The position numbers and the translations under genes were made by a program. The notes beneath the pieces were generated by a model. That model was not told the DNA's origin and did no database searches. It saw only the letters and a program-made list of their open reading frames with translations. 32,373 nt of DNA from an uncultured bacterium (GTDB lineage Bacteria; Bacteroidota; Bacteroidia; Bacteroidales; Bacteroidaceae): positions 1 to 32,373 of the forward strand of contig CAJMQU010000051.1 in assembly GCA_905215555.1 (NCBI GenBank). The letters are read 5' to 3'. Below, piece by piece: positions 22,766-31,620 of the stretch (the first letter of the stretch is position 1; every line of letters starts with the position of its first letter).

Positions 22766-24022
22766 ATGGATACCTACATTTATTTATTGATTACTATGCT
22801 TTTCTCCGCCTTCTTTTCGGGGATGGAGATTGCTTTTGTTTCCGTAGATAAACTACGCTTTGAAATGGAACGCAAGGAGGGATTCACGTCTCGTATACTT
22901 TCCTATTTTTTTCGTAATTCCAATAACTTTATTTCTACCATGTTGGTAGGAAACAATATTGCACTGGTTATTTATGGTATCCTCATGGCGCAAATTATAA
23001 AAGTTCACTTGTTGGGAGATTTGATTTCCAATGATTTTGTGGAATTGCTTTTACAGACGATAATCTCCACGCTTGTCATTCTGGTTACAGGTGAATTTCT
23101 TCCCAAAACTTTATTCAAGATTAATCCCAATCTTGTATTGAAAGTTTGTGCTTTCCCCTTGATTATCTGCTATGTTATTTTATATCCCGTATCTCAATTT
23201 GCCTCCGGATTATCTTATCTCTTCCTGCGCCTGTTTGGGATGAAGATCAATAAGGAAGCCTCTGAAAGGGCTTTTGGAAAAGTCGACCTGGATTATTTTG
23301 TCCAGTCCAGCATTGACAATGCTGAAGATGAAGAAGAACTGGACGCCGAGGTGAAGATATTTCAGAATGCACTTGATTTTTCCAGTATTAAAATACGCGA
23401 TTGCATAGTGCCTCGTACAGAAGTTGTGGCTGTTGACTTGACTACTTCTCTGGAAGACTTGAAAAGCCTTTTTGTTGAGTCCGGTATCTCTAAAATTATT
23501 GTATATGACGGAAATATAGACAACGTAGTGGGGTATATCCATTCCTCTGAAATGTTCCGTAATCCTGCCGACTGGCGAAATAATGTGAAAGAAGTTCCCA
23601 TAGTGCCCGAAACGATGGCAGCGCATAAGTTGATGAAATTGTTTATGCAGCAGAAGAAGACTATTGCCGTTGTGGTGGACGAGTTTGGGGGTACATCAGG
23701 TATCGTTTCGCTGGAAGACTTAGTGGAGGAAATATTCGGTGACATCGAAGATGAACATGACAACACGTCGTATGTCTGCAAACAGATCGGCGAGAATGAA
23801 TATGTGCTTTCCGGTCGTTTGGAGATAGAAAAGGTGAATGAAACCTTTAATCTTGATTTGCCGGAAGAGGATGATTATATGACGGTAGGCGGACTGATTC
23901 TGAATCGTTATCAAAGTTTCCCGAAACTGCATGAAGTGGTGATTATTGATAAATTCCACTTCAAAATAATTAAGGTTACAGCTACAAAAATCGAGTTGGT
24001 ACGTCTTAAAGTGGTCGAATAA
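22766..24022 (+). CDS. CNNM/CBS/CorC-domain membrane protein (hemolysin family, GldE-like)
   Basis: A 418-residue protein in three parts. Residues about 1-190 form a CNNM (DUF21) transmembrane domain (LITMLFSAFFSGMEIAFVSVDKLR, LVTGEFLPKTLFK). About 205-330 form a CBS pair (RDCIVPRTEVVAVDLTTSLEDL, MQQKKTIAVVVDEFGGTSGIVSLEDLVEEIFGDIEDE). The last about 75 residues form the CorC/HlyC domain (MTVGGLILNRYQSFP). The family includes magnesium/cobalt efflux proteins, and in gliding Bacteroidetes GldE; the name hemolysin is historical. Being placed directly after lptC suggests an envelope role or simply a conserved neighbourhood. A weak hairpin with a T tract follows. Confidence 0.9.
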   Translation: MDTYIYLLITMLFSAFFSGMEIAFVSVDKLRFEMERKEGFTSRILSYFFRNSNNFISTMLVGNNIALVIYGILMAQIIKVHLLGDLISNDFVELLLQTIISTLVILVTGEFLPKTLFKINPNLVLKVCAFPLIICYVILYPVSQFASGLSYLFLRLFGMKINKEASERAFGKVDLDYFVQSSIDNAEDEEELDAEVKIFQNALDFSSIKIRDCIVPRTEVVAVDLTTSLEDLKSLFVESGISKIIVYDGNIDNVVGYIHSSEMFRNPADWRNNVKEVPIVPETMAAHKLMKLFMQQKKTIAVVVDEFGGTSGIVSLEDLVEEIFGDIEDEHDNTSYVCKQIGENEYVLSGRLEIEKVNETFNLDLPEEDDYMTVGGLILNRYQSFPKLHEVVIIDKFHFKIIKVTATKIELVRLKVVE

Positions 24023-24055
24023 TAGCGGAATGGTATAATTTTTTAGAGAATAAAT

Positions 24056-24076
24056 AGATGCGTATTAGCATTTTTT
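24056..24076 (+). terminator. Weak terminator after the CNNM gene
   Basis: AGATGC (24056-24061) pairs with GCATTT (24068-24073) including one G:U, followed by T residues. The short stem makes it a weak candidate. Confidence 0.35.
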
Positions 24077-24077
24077 G

Positions 24078-24085
24078 TATCTTCG
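24078..24085 (+). promoter_or_regulatory. Near-consensus -7 element (TATCTTCG)
   Basis: TATCTTCG differs from TAnnTTTG at one position and lies 58 bases before the PpiD-like start. The -33 box is not seen. Confidence 0.35.
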
Positions 24086-24143
24086 TGCGCTAAAATGAAG
24101 TTTGAAGAAAATAATAATAAACAAATAAATCATATTAACTAAA

Positions 24144-26282
24144 ATGGCAACATTACAAAACATTCGGTCTAAAGGACCCTTATTGGTGATTGTAATTGGT
24201 TTGGCGCTGTTCGCTTTCATTGCGGGAGACGCATGGAAGGTATTGCAGCCACACCAGTCACATGATGTAGGAGAGGTTAACGGAGAGTCACTTTCCGCAC
24301 AGGATTATCAGAGCTTGGTAGAAGAATATACTGAAGTTGTGAAGTTCTCCAGCGGCTCAAGCGCACTTACCGATGAACAAAACAACCAGATTAAAGATGA
24401 AGTTTGGAGAAACTACGTCAACAATAAGCTGATTGAAAACGAAGCAAAGAAGCTCGGTCTGTCAGTCTCTAAAGCAGAAATCCAGGCAATCATTGATGCA
24501 GGTGTACACCCGATGTTGCAACAGACTCCGTTCCGTAATCCGCAAACAGGTGCTTTTGACAAAGATATGCTGAAAAAATTCTTGGTAGATTACTCTAAGA
24601 TGAACACAGCACAGATGCCAGCACAGTATGCAGAATATTACCAGTCTATGTACAAATTCTGGTCTTTCCTGGAAAAACAACTGATTCAGACTCGTCTGGC
24701 TGAAAAATATCAGGCTTTGGTGTCAAAGTCTCTTTTCTCTAACCCCGTAGAAGCTCAGGATGCTTTCAACGCAAGGGTAGATCAATCTGACTTGTTGTTG
24801 GCTGCTATTCCTTATTCTTCTATTGTAGATTCTACTGTGACTATTACGGATGCAGACTTGAAAGACGCTTATGCTAAGAAGAAAGAACAATTCAAGCAAT
24901 ATGTGGAAACCCGTAACATCAAGTTCATTGATGTACAGGTAACTGCAAGCCCCGAAGATAGAGAAGCTATCCAGAATGAGGTAATGGAATATACAGAACA
25001 GCTTGCTGGTACTCCGGGTGATTATTCAACGCTGGTGCGTGCTGCCGGTTCTGAAGTTCCTTATATCGATTTGTTCTATACATCCAAAGCGTTGCCTACT
25101 GATGTGGCAGCTCGTTTGGACTCTGTTTCTGTAGGCGGTGTATATGGTCCTTACTACAACGCAACTGACAATACAATTAACTCATTCAAAAAGTTGGCTG
25201 CTGCTTCTATGGCAGACTCTATCCAATATCGTCAGATACAGGTGGTTGCTGAAGATGCAGCTAAGACTAAAGCTTTGGCTGACAGTATCTATACTGCGAT
25301 CAAGGGTGGTGCGGATTTCGCTGAGATTGCAAAGAAATATGGTCAGACCGGTGAGTCTACCTGGATTTCGTCTGCTAATTACGAAGGAGCACAGCTGGAT
25401 GGTGACAACCTGAAATATGTGAACACTGTCAATACACTTGGCAAGAACGAACTGGCCAATTTGAGCCTGGCACAGGCAAATATCATTTTGCAGGTGATGG
25501 ACAAAAAGGCTGTTAAGGATAAATATAAAGTAGCAGTTATCAAACGTCCGGTAGAATTTAGTAAGGAAACTTATAGTAAGGCATACAATGAATTCAGCCA
25601 GTTTATCGCTGCTAATCCTACTTTGGAGAAGATGGTAGCTAATGCTGAGGATGCTGGTTACAAATTGCTGGACAGAAACGACCTGTATAGTTCCGAGCAT
25701 GGTATCGGTGGTATCAGAGGTACTAAAGAAGCTTTGAGATGGGCGTTCTCTGCTAAGACAGGTGAAGTGTCCGGTTTGTATGAGTGTGGTGAAAGTGACC
25801 GTATGTTGATGGTTGGTGTTTCTGCTGTGATTCCGGCAGGTTACCGTCCGTTTGCTTTGGTTAAAGATCAGTTGAGACTGGAATTGCTCCGCGATAAGAA
25901 AGCTGAGAAAATCATGGCTGATATGAAAGCTGCCGGTGCAACTTCTTTCGAACAGTACAAGGCTATGGCGGATGCCGTTAGCGACTCTGTGAAGCACGTA
26001 ACTTTTGCAGCTCCTGCTTATGTTCCGGTATTGCGTGCCAGCGAACCGCTGGTAGGTGCTTATGCTTCTGTCGCCGAGTTGAACCAGCTGAGTGCTCCGA
26101 TCAAGGGTAATGGTGGTGTATTCGTTCTTCAGCCGTATGCAAAGGAAAAGATGAACGAAACATTCAATCAGGAAACTGAAGAGACTACGTTGCAGAATAT
26201 GCATGCACGTATGGCAAGCCAGTTCCTCAACGATTTGTATCTGAAAGCTGATGTGAAAGATACACGTTACTTGTTCTTCTAA
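24144..26282 (+). CDS. PpiD/SurA-like membrane-anchored peptidyl-prolyl isomerase
   Basis: A 712-residue protein with a short cytoplasmic start, one membrane anchor (about 12-31, GPLLVIVIGLALFAFIAGD) and a large periplasmic chaperone region. Residues about 40-190 match the SurA/PpiD N-terminal helical domain (VGEVNGESLSAQDYQSLVEEY, WRNYVNNKLIENEAKKLGLSVSKAEIQAII). A parvulin-like domain follows at about 350-470 (YRQIQVVAEDAAKTKALADSIYTAIKGGADFAEIAKKYGQ). Another PpiC-like stretch may follow. Such proteins assist folding of exported and outer-membrane proteins. It is followed by a strong terminator. It lies in the envelope cluster, after lptC and the CNNM gene, but has its own promoter-like site. 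Confidence 0.9.
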   Translation: MATLQNIRSKGPLLVIVIGLALFAFIAGDAWKVLQPHQSHDVGEVNGESLSAQDYQSLVEEYTEVVKFSSGSSALTDEQNNQIKDEVWRNYVNNKLIENEAKKLGLSVSKAEIQAIIDAGVHPMLQQTPFRNPQTGAFDKDMLKKFLVDYSKMNTAQMPAQYAEYYQSMYKFWSFLEKQLIQTRLAEKYQALVSKSLFSNPVEAQDAFNARVDQSDLLLAAIPYSSIVDSTVTITDADLKDAYAKKKEQFKQYVETRNIKFIDVQVTASPEDREAIQNEVMEYTEQLAGTPGDYSTLVRAAGSEVPYIDLFYTSKALPTDVAARLDSVSVGGVYGPYYNATDNTINSFKKLAAASMADSIQYRQIQVVAEDAAKTKALADSIYTAIKGGADFAEIAKKYGQTGESTWISSANYEGAQLDGDNLKYVNTVNTLGKNELANLSLAQANIILQVMDKKAVKDKYKVAVIKRPVEFSKETYSKAYNEFSQFIAANPTLEKMVANAEDAGYKLLDRNDLYSSEHGIGGIRGTKEALRWAFSAKTGEVSGLYECGESDRMLMVGVSAVIPAGYRPFALVKDQLRLELLRDKKAEKIMADMKAAGATSFEQYKAMADAVSDSVKHVTFAAPAYVPVLRASEPLVGAYASVAELNQLSAPIKGNGGVFVLQPYAKEKMNETFNQETEETTLQNMHARMASQFLNDLYLKADVKDTRYLFF

Positions 26283-26308
26283 GGATTTATAGAATAATTC
26301 AAGATATG

Positions 26309-26345
26309 AAAGCCGTCTGATGTTATCTCAGACGGCTTTTTCTTT
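26309..26345 (+). terminator. Strong terminator after the PpiD-like gene
   Basis: Arms 26309-26320 (AAAGCCGTCTGA) and 26328-26339 (TCAGACGGCTTT) are perfect complements around a 7-base loop, with a T run after. Confidence 0.95.
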
Positions 26346-26374
26346 CTACCTGTATGTCATTTTCTGTGCTTGCA

Positions 26375-26406
26375 ATTGCCTTTGTGCAACTTTATTCATA
26401 CCTTTG
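26375..26406 (+). promoter_or_regulatory. Promoter of rlmN
   Basis: ATTG at 26375-26378 (one mismatch to TTTG) and TACCTTTG at 26399-26406 are spaced by 20 bp. The rlmN start is 26 bases after the -7 box. Confidence 0.6.
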
Positions 26407-26432
26407 CAAAGATAAACTGGAAAGACTGATAG

Positions 26433-27479
26433 ATGATTATGTTGAAACAAACTCTTTTAGGATTGACGCTCGCTGAATTGCAGGAGGTGGTGAAGAGACT
26501 GGGGATGCCCGGATTTGCCGCCAAACAGATTGCTTCATGGCTGTATGACAAGAAAGTAAACTCCATAGACGAGATGACAAACCTGTCGTTAAAGCACCGG
26601 GAGCTTTTGAAAGAGGTTTGTGAAGTAGGGGCGGATGCCCCTGTGGATGCCATGCGTTCAGTAGATGGTACGGTGAAATACCTGTATCGGGCGGGTGAGA
26701 AGCATTTTGTAGAGGCGGTTTATATTCCCGATGAAGAGCGTGCCACACTCTGCGTGTCTTCGCAAGTGGGATGCAAGATGAATTGTAAGTTCTGTATGAC
26801 CGGTAAGCAAGGTTTTACCGCTAATCTGACTGCCAACCAGATTATTAATCAGATTAATTCTCTTCCCGAATGGGACAATCTGACCAACGTAGTGATGATG
26901 GGGATGGGAGAGCCCTTGGACAATCTGGATGAGGTGCTGAAAGCCTTGGAAATCATGACATCTTCTTACGGTTATGGATGGAGTCCTAAGCGGATTACCC
27001 TTTCTACAGTTGGTTTGCGTAAAGGTTTTCAGCGTTTTATAGAAGAATCGGAATGTCATCTGGCTGTCAGCCTGCATTCTCCTGTCACTATGCAGCGGCG
27101 CGAACTGATGCCGGCAGAGAAAGCTTTCTCCATCACTGAAATGGTAGACTTGTTAAAAAACTATGATTTTAGCAAACAGCGTAGACTATCTTTTGAATAT
27201 ATTGTTTTTAAGGGTGTGAATGATTCGTTGCTCTATGCCAAAGAATTGTTGAAACTCTTGCGCGGATTGGATTGTCGTATCAATCTCATTCGTTTTCATG
27301 CCATACCGGGTGTAGACCTGAAGGGAGCAGATATGGAAACAATGACTAAATTTCGTGATTATCTGACTTCTCATGGTTTGTTTACCACGATACGTGCTTC
27401 CCGGGGGGAAGATATATTCGCTGCTTGTGGTATGCTTTCCACTGCTAAACAGGAGGAGAATAAACAAGAATTAATATAA
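26433..27479 (+). CDS. rlmN: Dual-specificity RNA methyltransferase RlmN
   Basis: RlmN methylates C2 of adenine 2503 in 23S rRNA and A37 of some tRNAs by radical SAM chemistry. In the 348-residue frame the iron-sulfur cluster cysteines C114, C118 and C121 lie in VGCKMNCKFCMTGKQGF. The GMGEPLDN motif (SAM-binding GGE-type) follows near 168, and the resolving cysteine C332 lies in FAACGML near the end. The N-terminal helical RNA-binding domain (LGLTLAELQEVV, KQIASWLYDKKV) is complete. Two ATGs (26433 and 26439) are possible starts, two codons apart. Downstream is a separately promoted lipoprotein gene. Confidence 0.97.
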   Translation: MIMLKQTLLGLTLAELQEVVKRLGMPGFAAKQIASWLYDKKVNSIDEMTNLSLKHRELLKEVCEVGADAPVDAMRSVDGTVKYLYRAGEKHFVEAVYIPDEERATLCVSSQVGCKMNCKFCMTGKQGFTANLTANQIINQINSLPEWDNLTNVVMMGMGEPLDNLDEVLKALEIMTSSYGYGWSPKRITLSTVGLRKGFQRFIEESECHLAVSLHSPVTMQRRELMPAEKAFSITEMVDLLKNYDFSKQRRLSFEYIVFKGVNDSLLYAKELLKLLRGLDCRINLIRFHAIPGVDLKGADMETMTKFRDYLTSHGLFTTIRASRGEDIFAACGMLSTAKQEENKQELI

Positions 27480-27517
27480 ATTATTAACTTTGGCTCGGAT
27501 GATATACGTATTCTTCG

Positions 27518-27525
27518 TAGTTTTG
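27518..27525 (+). promoter_or_regulatory. -7 element (TAGTTTTG) for the DUF4837 gene
   Basis: TAGTTTTG fits TAnnTTTG, 23 bases before the ATG. TTTG at 27489-27492 lies 25 bp upstream, longer than the usual spacing, so only the -7 box is called. Confidence 0.45.
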
Positions 27526-27548
27526 TAAAAACATTAACTAGTAAGCAT

Positions 27549-28604
27549 ATGAGAAAGCACCTGTTTTTTTTGAGTTTAGCTCTTGTAGCAATAGTCTTTT
27601 CCGCTTGTAGTGGCGGCAAAAAGGGGGTATTTGGAGCGACCTCCAGTGGTCGTGCGTATGAAATCTTGGTAGTGGTTGATCCCGCTATGTGGGAGCGTCC
27701 TGCCGGTAGAGCTCTTTTTGATGTACTTGATACGGATGTACCGGGGCTTCCCCAATCTGAACGTTCTTTCCGCATTATGTATACTTCTCCGGCTAATTAT
27801 GATGCTACGTTAAAGCTGATCCGTAATATTATCATTGCTGATGTGCAGGATATTTATACTCAGCCCAAGTTTAAATATGCGAGGGATGTATATGCTGCCC
27901 CGCAGACCATTCTGACTATCCAGGCTCCCGATGAAGCTTCTTTCGAGAAGTTTGTGTCGGAAAACAAACAGACGATTATCGACTTCTTCACTCGTGCGGA
28001 GATGAATCGTCAGATCGCTCAACTGGAAAAGAAGCATAATGACTATGTGACTACGAAAGTGAAGAGTATGTTTGATTGTGATGTATGGATACCTGCGGAG
28101 CTTGCTTCTACCAAGCAAGGTGAGAACTTTTTCTGGGCTGGTACGAATGCAGCGACTGCGGATCAGAATTTTGTCATTTACTCTTTTCCCTATACAGACA
28201 AGAATACGTTCACCAAAGAGTATTTTGTGCAGATGCGCGACTCTGTCATGAAAACTAATATTCCGGGAGCTAAGGGAGGCATGTATATGATGACAGACTC
28301 ATTGATGACTGATGTGCGTCCTCTCACGATACAAGGTGAATATGCTTTGGAGGCACGCGGACTGTGGCGTATGAAAGGTGATTTCATGGGTGGCCCGTAT
28401 GTTTCGCACATGCGTCTGGACCCGGTGAATCAACGTATTATTGTTGTAGAAGCGTTTGTCTATTCACCGGACAAGATGAAGCGTAATCTGATGCGCCAGA
28501 TGGAGGCTTCTCTTTATACGTTGAGAGTTCCCGGTGATAAACAGACGGGAGCGGAAATACCGTTAGGAGTAACAAAAGAGCAGGCTGCTGATAAAGAAGA
28601 ATAA
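27549..28604 (+). CDS. DUF4837 lipoprotein
   Basis: A 351-residue exported lipoprotein: the signal ends in the lipobox FSAC with C20 acylated. The mature part matches what I know as DUF4837: a region opening ATSSGRAYEILVVVDPAMWERPAG, LRNIIIADVQDIYTQPKF, and a later QNFVIYSFPYTDKNTFTKEYFVQMRDSVMKTNIPGA. The family is found in Bacteroidetes and its function is unknown. A helical stretch near 140-170 (EMNRQIAQLEKKHNDYV) could be a coiled coil. It probably faces the periplasm or cell surface. An imperfect palindromic element follows, then pdxA. Confidence 0.85.
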   Translation: MRKHLFFLSLALVAIVFSACSGGKKGVFGATSSGRAYEILVVVDPAMWERPAGRALFDVLDTDVPGLPQSERSFRIMYTSPANYDATLKLIRNIIIADVQDIYTQPKFKYARDVYAAPQTILTIQAPDEASFEKFVSENKQTIIDFFTRAEMNRQIAQLEKKHNDYVTTKVKSMFDCDVWIPAELASTKQGENFFWAGTNAATADQNFVIYSFPYTDKNTFTKEYFVQMRDSVMKTNIPGAKGGMYMMTDSLMTDVRPLTIQGEYALEARGLWRMKGDFMGGPYVSHMRLDPVNQRIIVVEAFVYSPDKMKRNLMRQMEASLYTLRVPGDKQTGAEIPLGVTKEQAADKEE

Positions 28605-28612
28605 TATGAAGG

Positions 28613-28723
28613 TATGTCAAAAAGACTACTTTACGTGTACGGGCGAATACTGATTCGCCCCTATGCGTAGGGTAACAAAGTTTGTAGGGGTAAATCAGCA
28701 TTCGCCTGCATACGTTTGGCATA
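28613..28723. mobile_element. Small palindromic repeat element with imperfect terminal inverted repeats
   Basis: The ends TATGTCAAA (28613-28621) and TTTGGCATA (28715-28723) are inverted repeats with one mismatch. Inside, a 34-base segment at 28634-28667 recurs inverted at 28681-28714 with roughly three quarters identity. The first copy contains a perfect 8-bp hairpin, GGGCGAAT (28641-28648) with ATTCGCCC (28653-28660) around a 4-base loop. There is no coding sequence. The whole resembles a miniature inverted-repeat or REP-like element that could fold into a cruciform. No target duplication is obvious. I recall GGGCGAAT palindromes as recurrent in Bacteroides intergenic DNA, but a genome count is needed to prove dispersal. 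Confidence 0.6.
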
Positions 28724-28754
28724 ATTTCTCTAATGTGATATATATATATTTAAA

Positions 28755-29852
28755 ATGGAAGATAGTAAAATAAAAGTCGGCATTACCCAGGGAGACATAA
28801 ACGGCGTGGGGTACGAGGTTATTCTGAAAACATTCTCTGATCCCGTTATGTTGGAGCTATGCACTCCTATAATTTATGGCTCGCCCAAGGTGGCAGCTTA
28901 CCATCGTAAATCACTCGATTTGCCGGCTAACTTCAGCATCGTGAACTCGGCTGCGGAAGCGGCTCATAATCGTTTGAGCGTAGTGAACTGCACGGATGAT
29001 GAAGTGAAAGTGGAGTTCTCGAAAGCTGATCCGGAGGCCGGAAAGGCTGCACTGGGTGCATTGGAGAGAGCGATTGAGGAATATAAGGAAGGCTTGATTG
29101 ATGTAATTGTTACAGCTCCCATCAATAAACACACTATTCAGTCGGAGACTTTCTCATTCCCCGGTCATACGGAATATATAGAAGAAAGATTGGGAAATGG
29201 TGCCAAGTCACTGATGATATTGATGAAGGATGATTTCCGGGTGGCACTGGTGACGGGACATATCCCTGTCAGCCAGATTGCATCGACTATAACGAAGGAG
29301 TTGATACAGGAAAAGTTGGCTATCTTCAATCAGTCATTAAAGCAGGACTTTGCTATAGATGCTCCGCGCATTGCTGTACTTGCTCTGAATCCGCATGCAG
29401 GAGATGAAGGTCTGCTGGGCAAAGAGGAGGAAGAAATCATTATTCCGGCATTGAAAGAGATGGCTGCAAAAGGTATCTTGTGTTATGGTCCGTATCCGGC
29501 TGATGGCTTTATGGGGTCGGGTAACTTCACTCATTTTGATGGCGTGCTTGCCATGTATCACGATCAGGGATTGGCTCCGTTCAAGGCGCTGGCAATGGAT
29601 GAAGGTGTGAACTATACCGCCGGATTACCTGTGATACGTACTTCACCGGCTCATGGTACTGCCTATGACATTGCAGGTAAAGGACTGGCCAGCGAAGATT
29701 CATTCCGTCAAGCCATTTATGTCTCTATTGACGTATTCCGTAACCGGTTGCGTGATAAAGAAGCACATGCCAACCCCTTACGAAAACAGTATTATGAAAA
29801 GCGCGATGACAGTGATAAGCTGAAACTCGATAGTGTGGAAGAAGATTTGTAG
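28755..29852 (+). CDS. pdxA: 4-Hydroxythreonine-4-phosphate dehydrogenase
   Basis: PdxA oxidises 4-phosphohydroxy-threonine in the DXP-dependent pathway to pyridoxal phosphate. The 365-residue protein opens with KVGITQGDINGVGYEVILK, contains the zinc-binding His of FPGHTEYI and TGHIPVS, and ends with the signature run HFDGVLAMYHDQGLAPFK and VNYTAGLPVIRTSPAHGTA. The length is slightly above the usual about 330, with a charged C-terminal tail. The next gene starts one base past its stop, so they form an operon. Confidence 0.96.
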   Translation: MEDSKIKVGITQGDINGVGYEVILKTFSDPVMLELCTPIIYGSPKVAAYHRKSLDLPANFSIVNSAAEAAHNRLSVVNCTDDEVKVEFSKADPEAGKAALGALERAIEEYKEGLIDVIVTAPINKHTIQSETFSFPGHTEYIEERLGNGAKSLMILMKDDFRVALVTGHIPVSQIASTITKELIQEKLAIFNQSLKQDFAIDAPRIAVLALNPHAGDEGLLGKEEEEIIIPALKEMAAKGILCYGPYPADGFMGSGNFTHFDGVLAMYHDQGLAPFKALAMDEGVNYTAGLPVIRTSPAHGTAYDIAGKGLASEDSFRQAIYVSIDVFRNRLRDKEAHANPLRKQYYEKRDDSDKLKLDSVEEDL

Positions 29853-29853
29853 T

Positions 29854-31098
29854 ATGACGAAAACGGAAATACAACAAGTAAAGTTACGTTTTGGCATCAT
29901 TGGTAATAATGAAGCATTGATGCGTGCGATAGACGTTGCTATTCAAGTAGCGCCTACCGACTTGTCTGTGCTGATTACTGGAGAGAGTGGGGTGGGTAAG
30001 GAAAGTTTTCCCCAGATCATTCACCAGTACAGCCGGCGGAAGCACGGTCAATATATTGCGGTGAACTGTGGTGCCATTCCCGAAGGAACCATTGATTCGG
30101 AGTTGTTCGGTCATGAGAAAGGTGCGTTTACCGGTGCTATCGGTGAGCGGAAAGGATATTTTGGTGAAGCGGATGGGGGAACTATCTTTCTGGATGAAGT
30201 GGGAGAGTTGCCTTTGCCTACGCAAGCACGCCTGCTTCGCGTGCTCGAAAGCGGAGAGTTCATCAAAGTAGGGTCATCAAAAGTACAGAAAACAAATGTG
30301 CGCATTGTGGCGGCTACCAACGTGAACCTGACGCAGGCAATTTCCGAAGGGCGTTTCCGGGAAGACTTGTATTACCGTCTCAACACTGTGCCTATTCAGG
30401 TGCCCCCTCTGCGTGAGCGCGGAGAGGATGCATTCTTATTATTCCGCAAATTTGCTTCGGACTTTGCAGAGAAGTACCGTATGCCTGCCATTCAACTGAC
30501 GGAAGATGCCAAGCAGTTGCTGATTTCTTATTCATGGCCTGGCAATGTGCGGCAGTTGAAGAACATCACAGAGCAGATTTCTATTATAGAGACCAATCGT
30601 GAGATCAATGCTGCTATCTTGAAGGGATATTTGCCGAATCAGAATAATATGCAGCGGCTCCCGGCTTTGTTTGGAGTCAAAGAGGCCAAAAGTTTTGAGA
30701 GTGAACGGGAAATTTTGTATCAGGTTCTCTTCGACATGCGCCAAGATGTGACGGAATTGAAGAAACTGGTGCATGAGATTATGACCGAACGTGGAAAGAC
30801 TGCCGCACCGGCTGTATCTGCTGCCTATTATGCCCAGCCGCCTGCCGTGATGGCGCCCGTTGCTCCGAGTGTGCCCACTATTATTCATCCTTCTATAAAG
30901 TCATCTCACGAAGTGGATGAAGACATACAGGATACGGAAGAATATGTGGAAGAGTCTCTCTCCTTGGATGAGGTGGAGAAAGAGATGATACGGAAAGCCT
31001 TGGAGAAACATCATGGTAAACGCAAGAGTGCGGCAAAGGACTTGAATATTTCCGAGCGTACCCTATACAGAAAGATTAAAGAATATGGATTGGATTAA
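29854..31098 (+). CDS. Sigma-54-dependent activator lacking a sensor domain
   Basis: A 414-residue AAA+ enhancer-binding protein. Walker A is at 43-50 (GESGVGKE), the sigma-54-contacting GAFTGA loop at 90-95, and Walker B at 111-115 (IFLDE); the arginine-finger region reads REDLYYRLN. A Pro/Ala-rich and then acidic linker (about 300-365) leads to a Fis-type helix-turn-helix at the C-terminus (HHGKRKSAAKDLNISERTLYRKIKEYGLD). Only about 20 residues precede the ATPase, so there is no receiver, GAF or PAS domain. The start at 29854 is chosen over one seven codons earlier because it follows the pdxA stop by a single base. It overlaps lptE by 14 bases, so it is translated within the same operon. 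Target genes are unknown. Confidence 0.93.
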   Translation: MTKTEIQQVKLRFGIIGNNEALMRAIDVAIQVAPTDLSVLITGESGVGKESFPQIIHQYSRRKHGQYIAVNCGAIPEGTIDSELFGHEKGAFTGAIGERKGYFGEADGGTIFLDEVGELPLPTQARLLRVLESGEFIKVGSSKVQKTNVRIVAATNVNLTQAISEGRFREDLYYRLNTVPIQVPPLRERGEDAFLLFRKFASDFAEKYRMPAIQLTEDAKQLLISYSWPGNVRQLKNITEQISIIETNREINAAILKGYLPNQNNMQRLPALFGVKEAKSFESEREILYQVLFDMRQDVTELKKLVHEIMTERGKTAAPAVSAAYYAQPPAVMAPVAPSVPTIIHPSIKSSHEVDEDIQDTEEYVEESLSLDEVEKEMIRKALEKHHGKRKSAAKDLNISERTLYRKIKEYGLD

Positions 31099-31612
31099 AA
31101 AGAGCGCCTCGACAGCTATGCTGCTGGGGATATTACTGATAGTGAATTCGTGTAGCATTAAAATAGGACTTGCTCCGATTAGTTCGATTGACTACTCAAA
31201 GGTAAAGACTATTTCGATAGCTGACTTCCAGAACCGTGCGGAGTATGTTTATGCCCCCCTGGCTACACAGTTTAATCAGGATTTGAAAGACCTGTTTATG
31301 CGTCAGACGCGTCTGTCGCTGGTCAACAACAATGCCGACCTGGAGATTGATGGAGAAATTACCGGTTACAATCAGTATAATGAGGCGGTGGATGCGAGTG
31401 GATTTTCTTCAAAGGTGAAAGTTACTTTGACGGTAAAGGTTACTTTTGTGAATAACACAGATCATAAAGATGATTTTACTGATCAACAGTTTTCTGCTTT
31501 CCAGACTTATGACTCTTCCCTGTTGTTGACGGATGTGCAGGATGACTTGATAACCAAGATGGTGAAAGACATAACAGAACAAATTTTTAACGCAACCGTA
31601 GCTAACTGGTAA
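31085..31612 (+). CDS. lptE: LptE-family LPS-assembly lipoprotein
   Basis: LptE plugs the LptD barrel that inserts lipopolysaccharide into the outer membrane. The 175-residue protein has a lipoprotein signal ending in VNSC (C23). The mature part matches the Bacteroidetes LptE pattern: IKIGLAPISSIDYSKVKTISIADFQNRAEYVYAPLATQFNQDLKDLFMRQTRLSLVNNNADLEIDGEITGY. The C-terminus is helical. It overlaps the end of the sigma-54 activator by 14 bases. The next gene begins 8 bases after its stop. Confidence 0.92.
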   Translation: MDWIKKSASTAMLLGILLIVNSCSIKIGLAPISSIDYSKVKTISIADFQNRAEYVYAPLATQFNQDLKDLFMRQTRLSLVNNNADLEIDGEITGYNQYNEAVDASGFSSKVKVTLTVKVTFVNNTDHKDDFTDQQFSAFQTYDSSLLLTDVQDDLITKMVKDITEQIFNATVANW

Positions 31613-31620
31613 TATTGGGA

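Noticed and set aside
25182..26204. 340-codon minus-strand frame inside the PpiD-like gene
   Set aside because: It lies wholly opposite a well-supported gene and shows no signal, motif or promoter.
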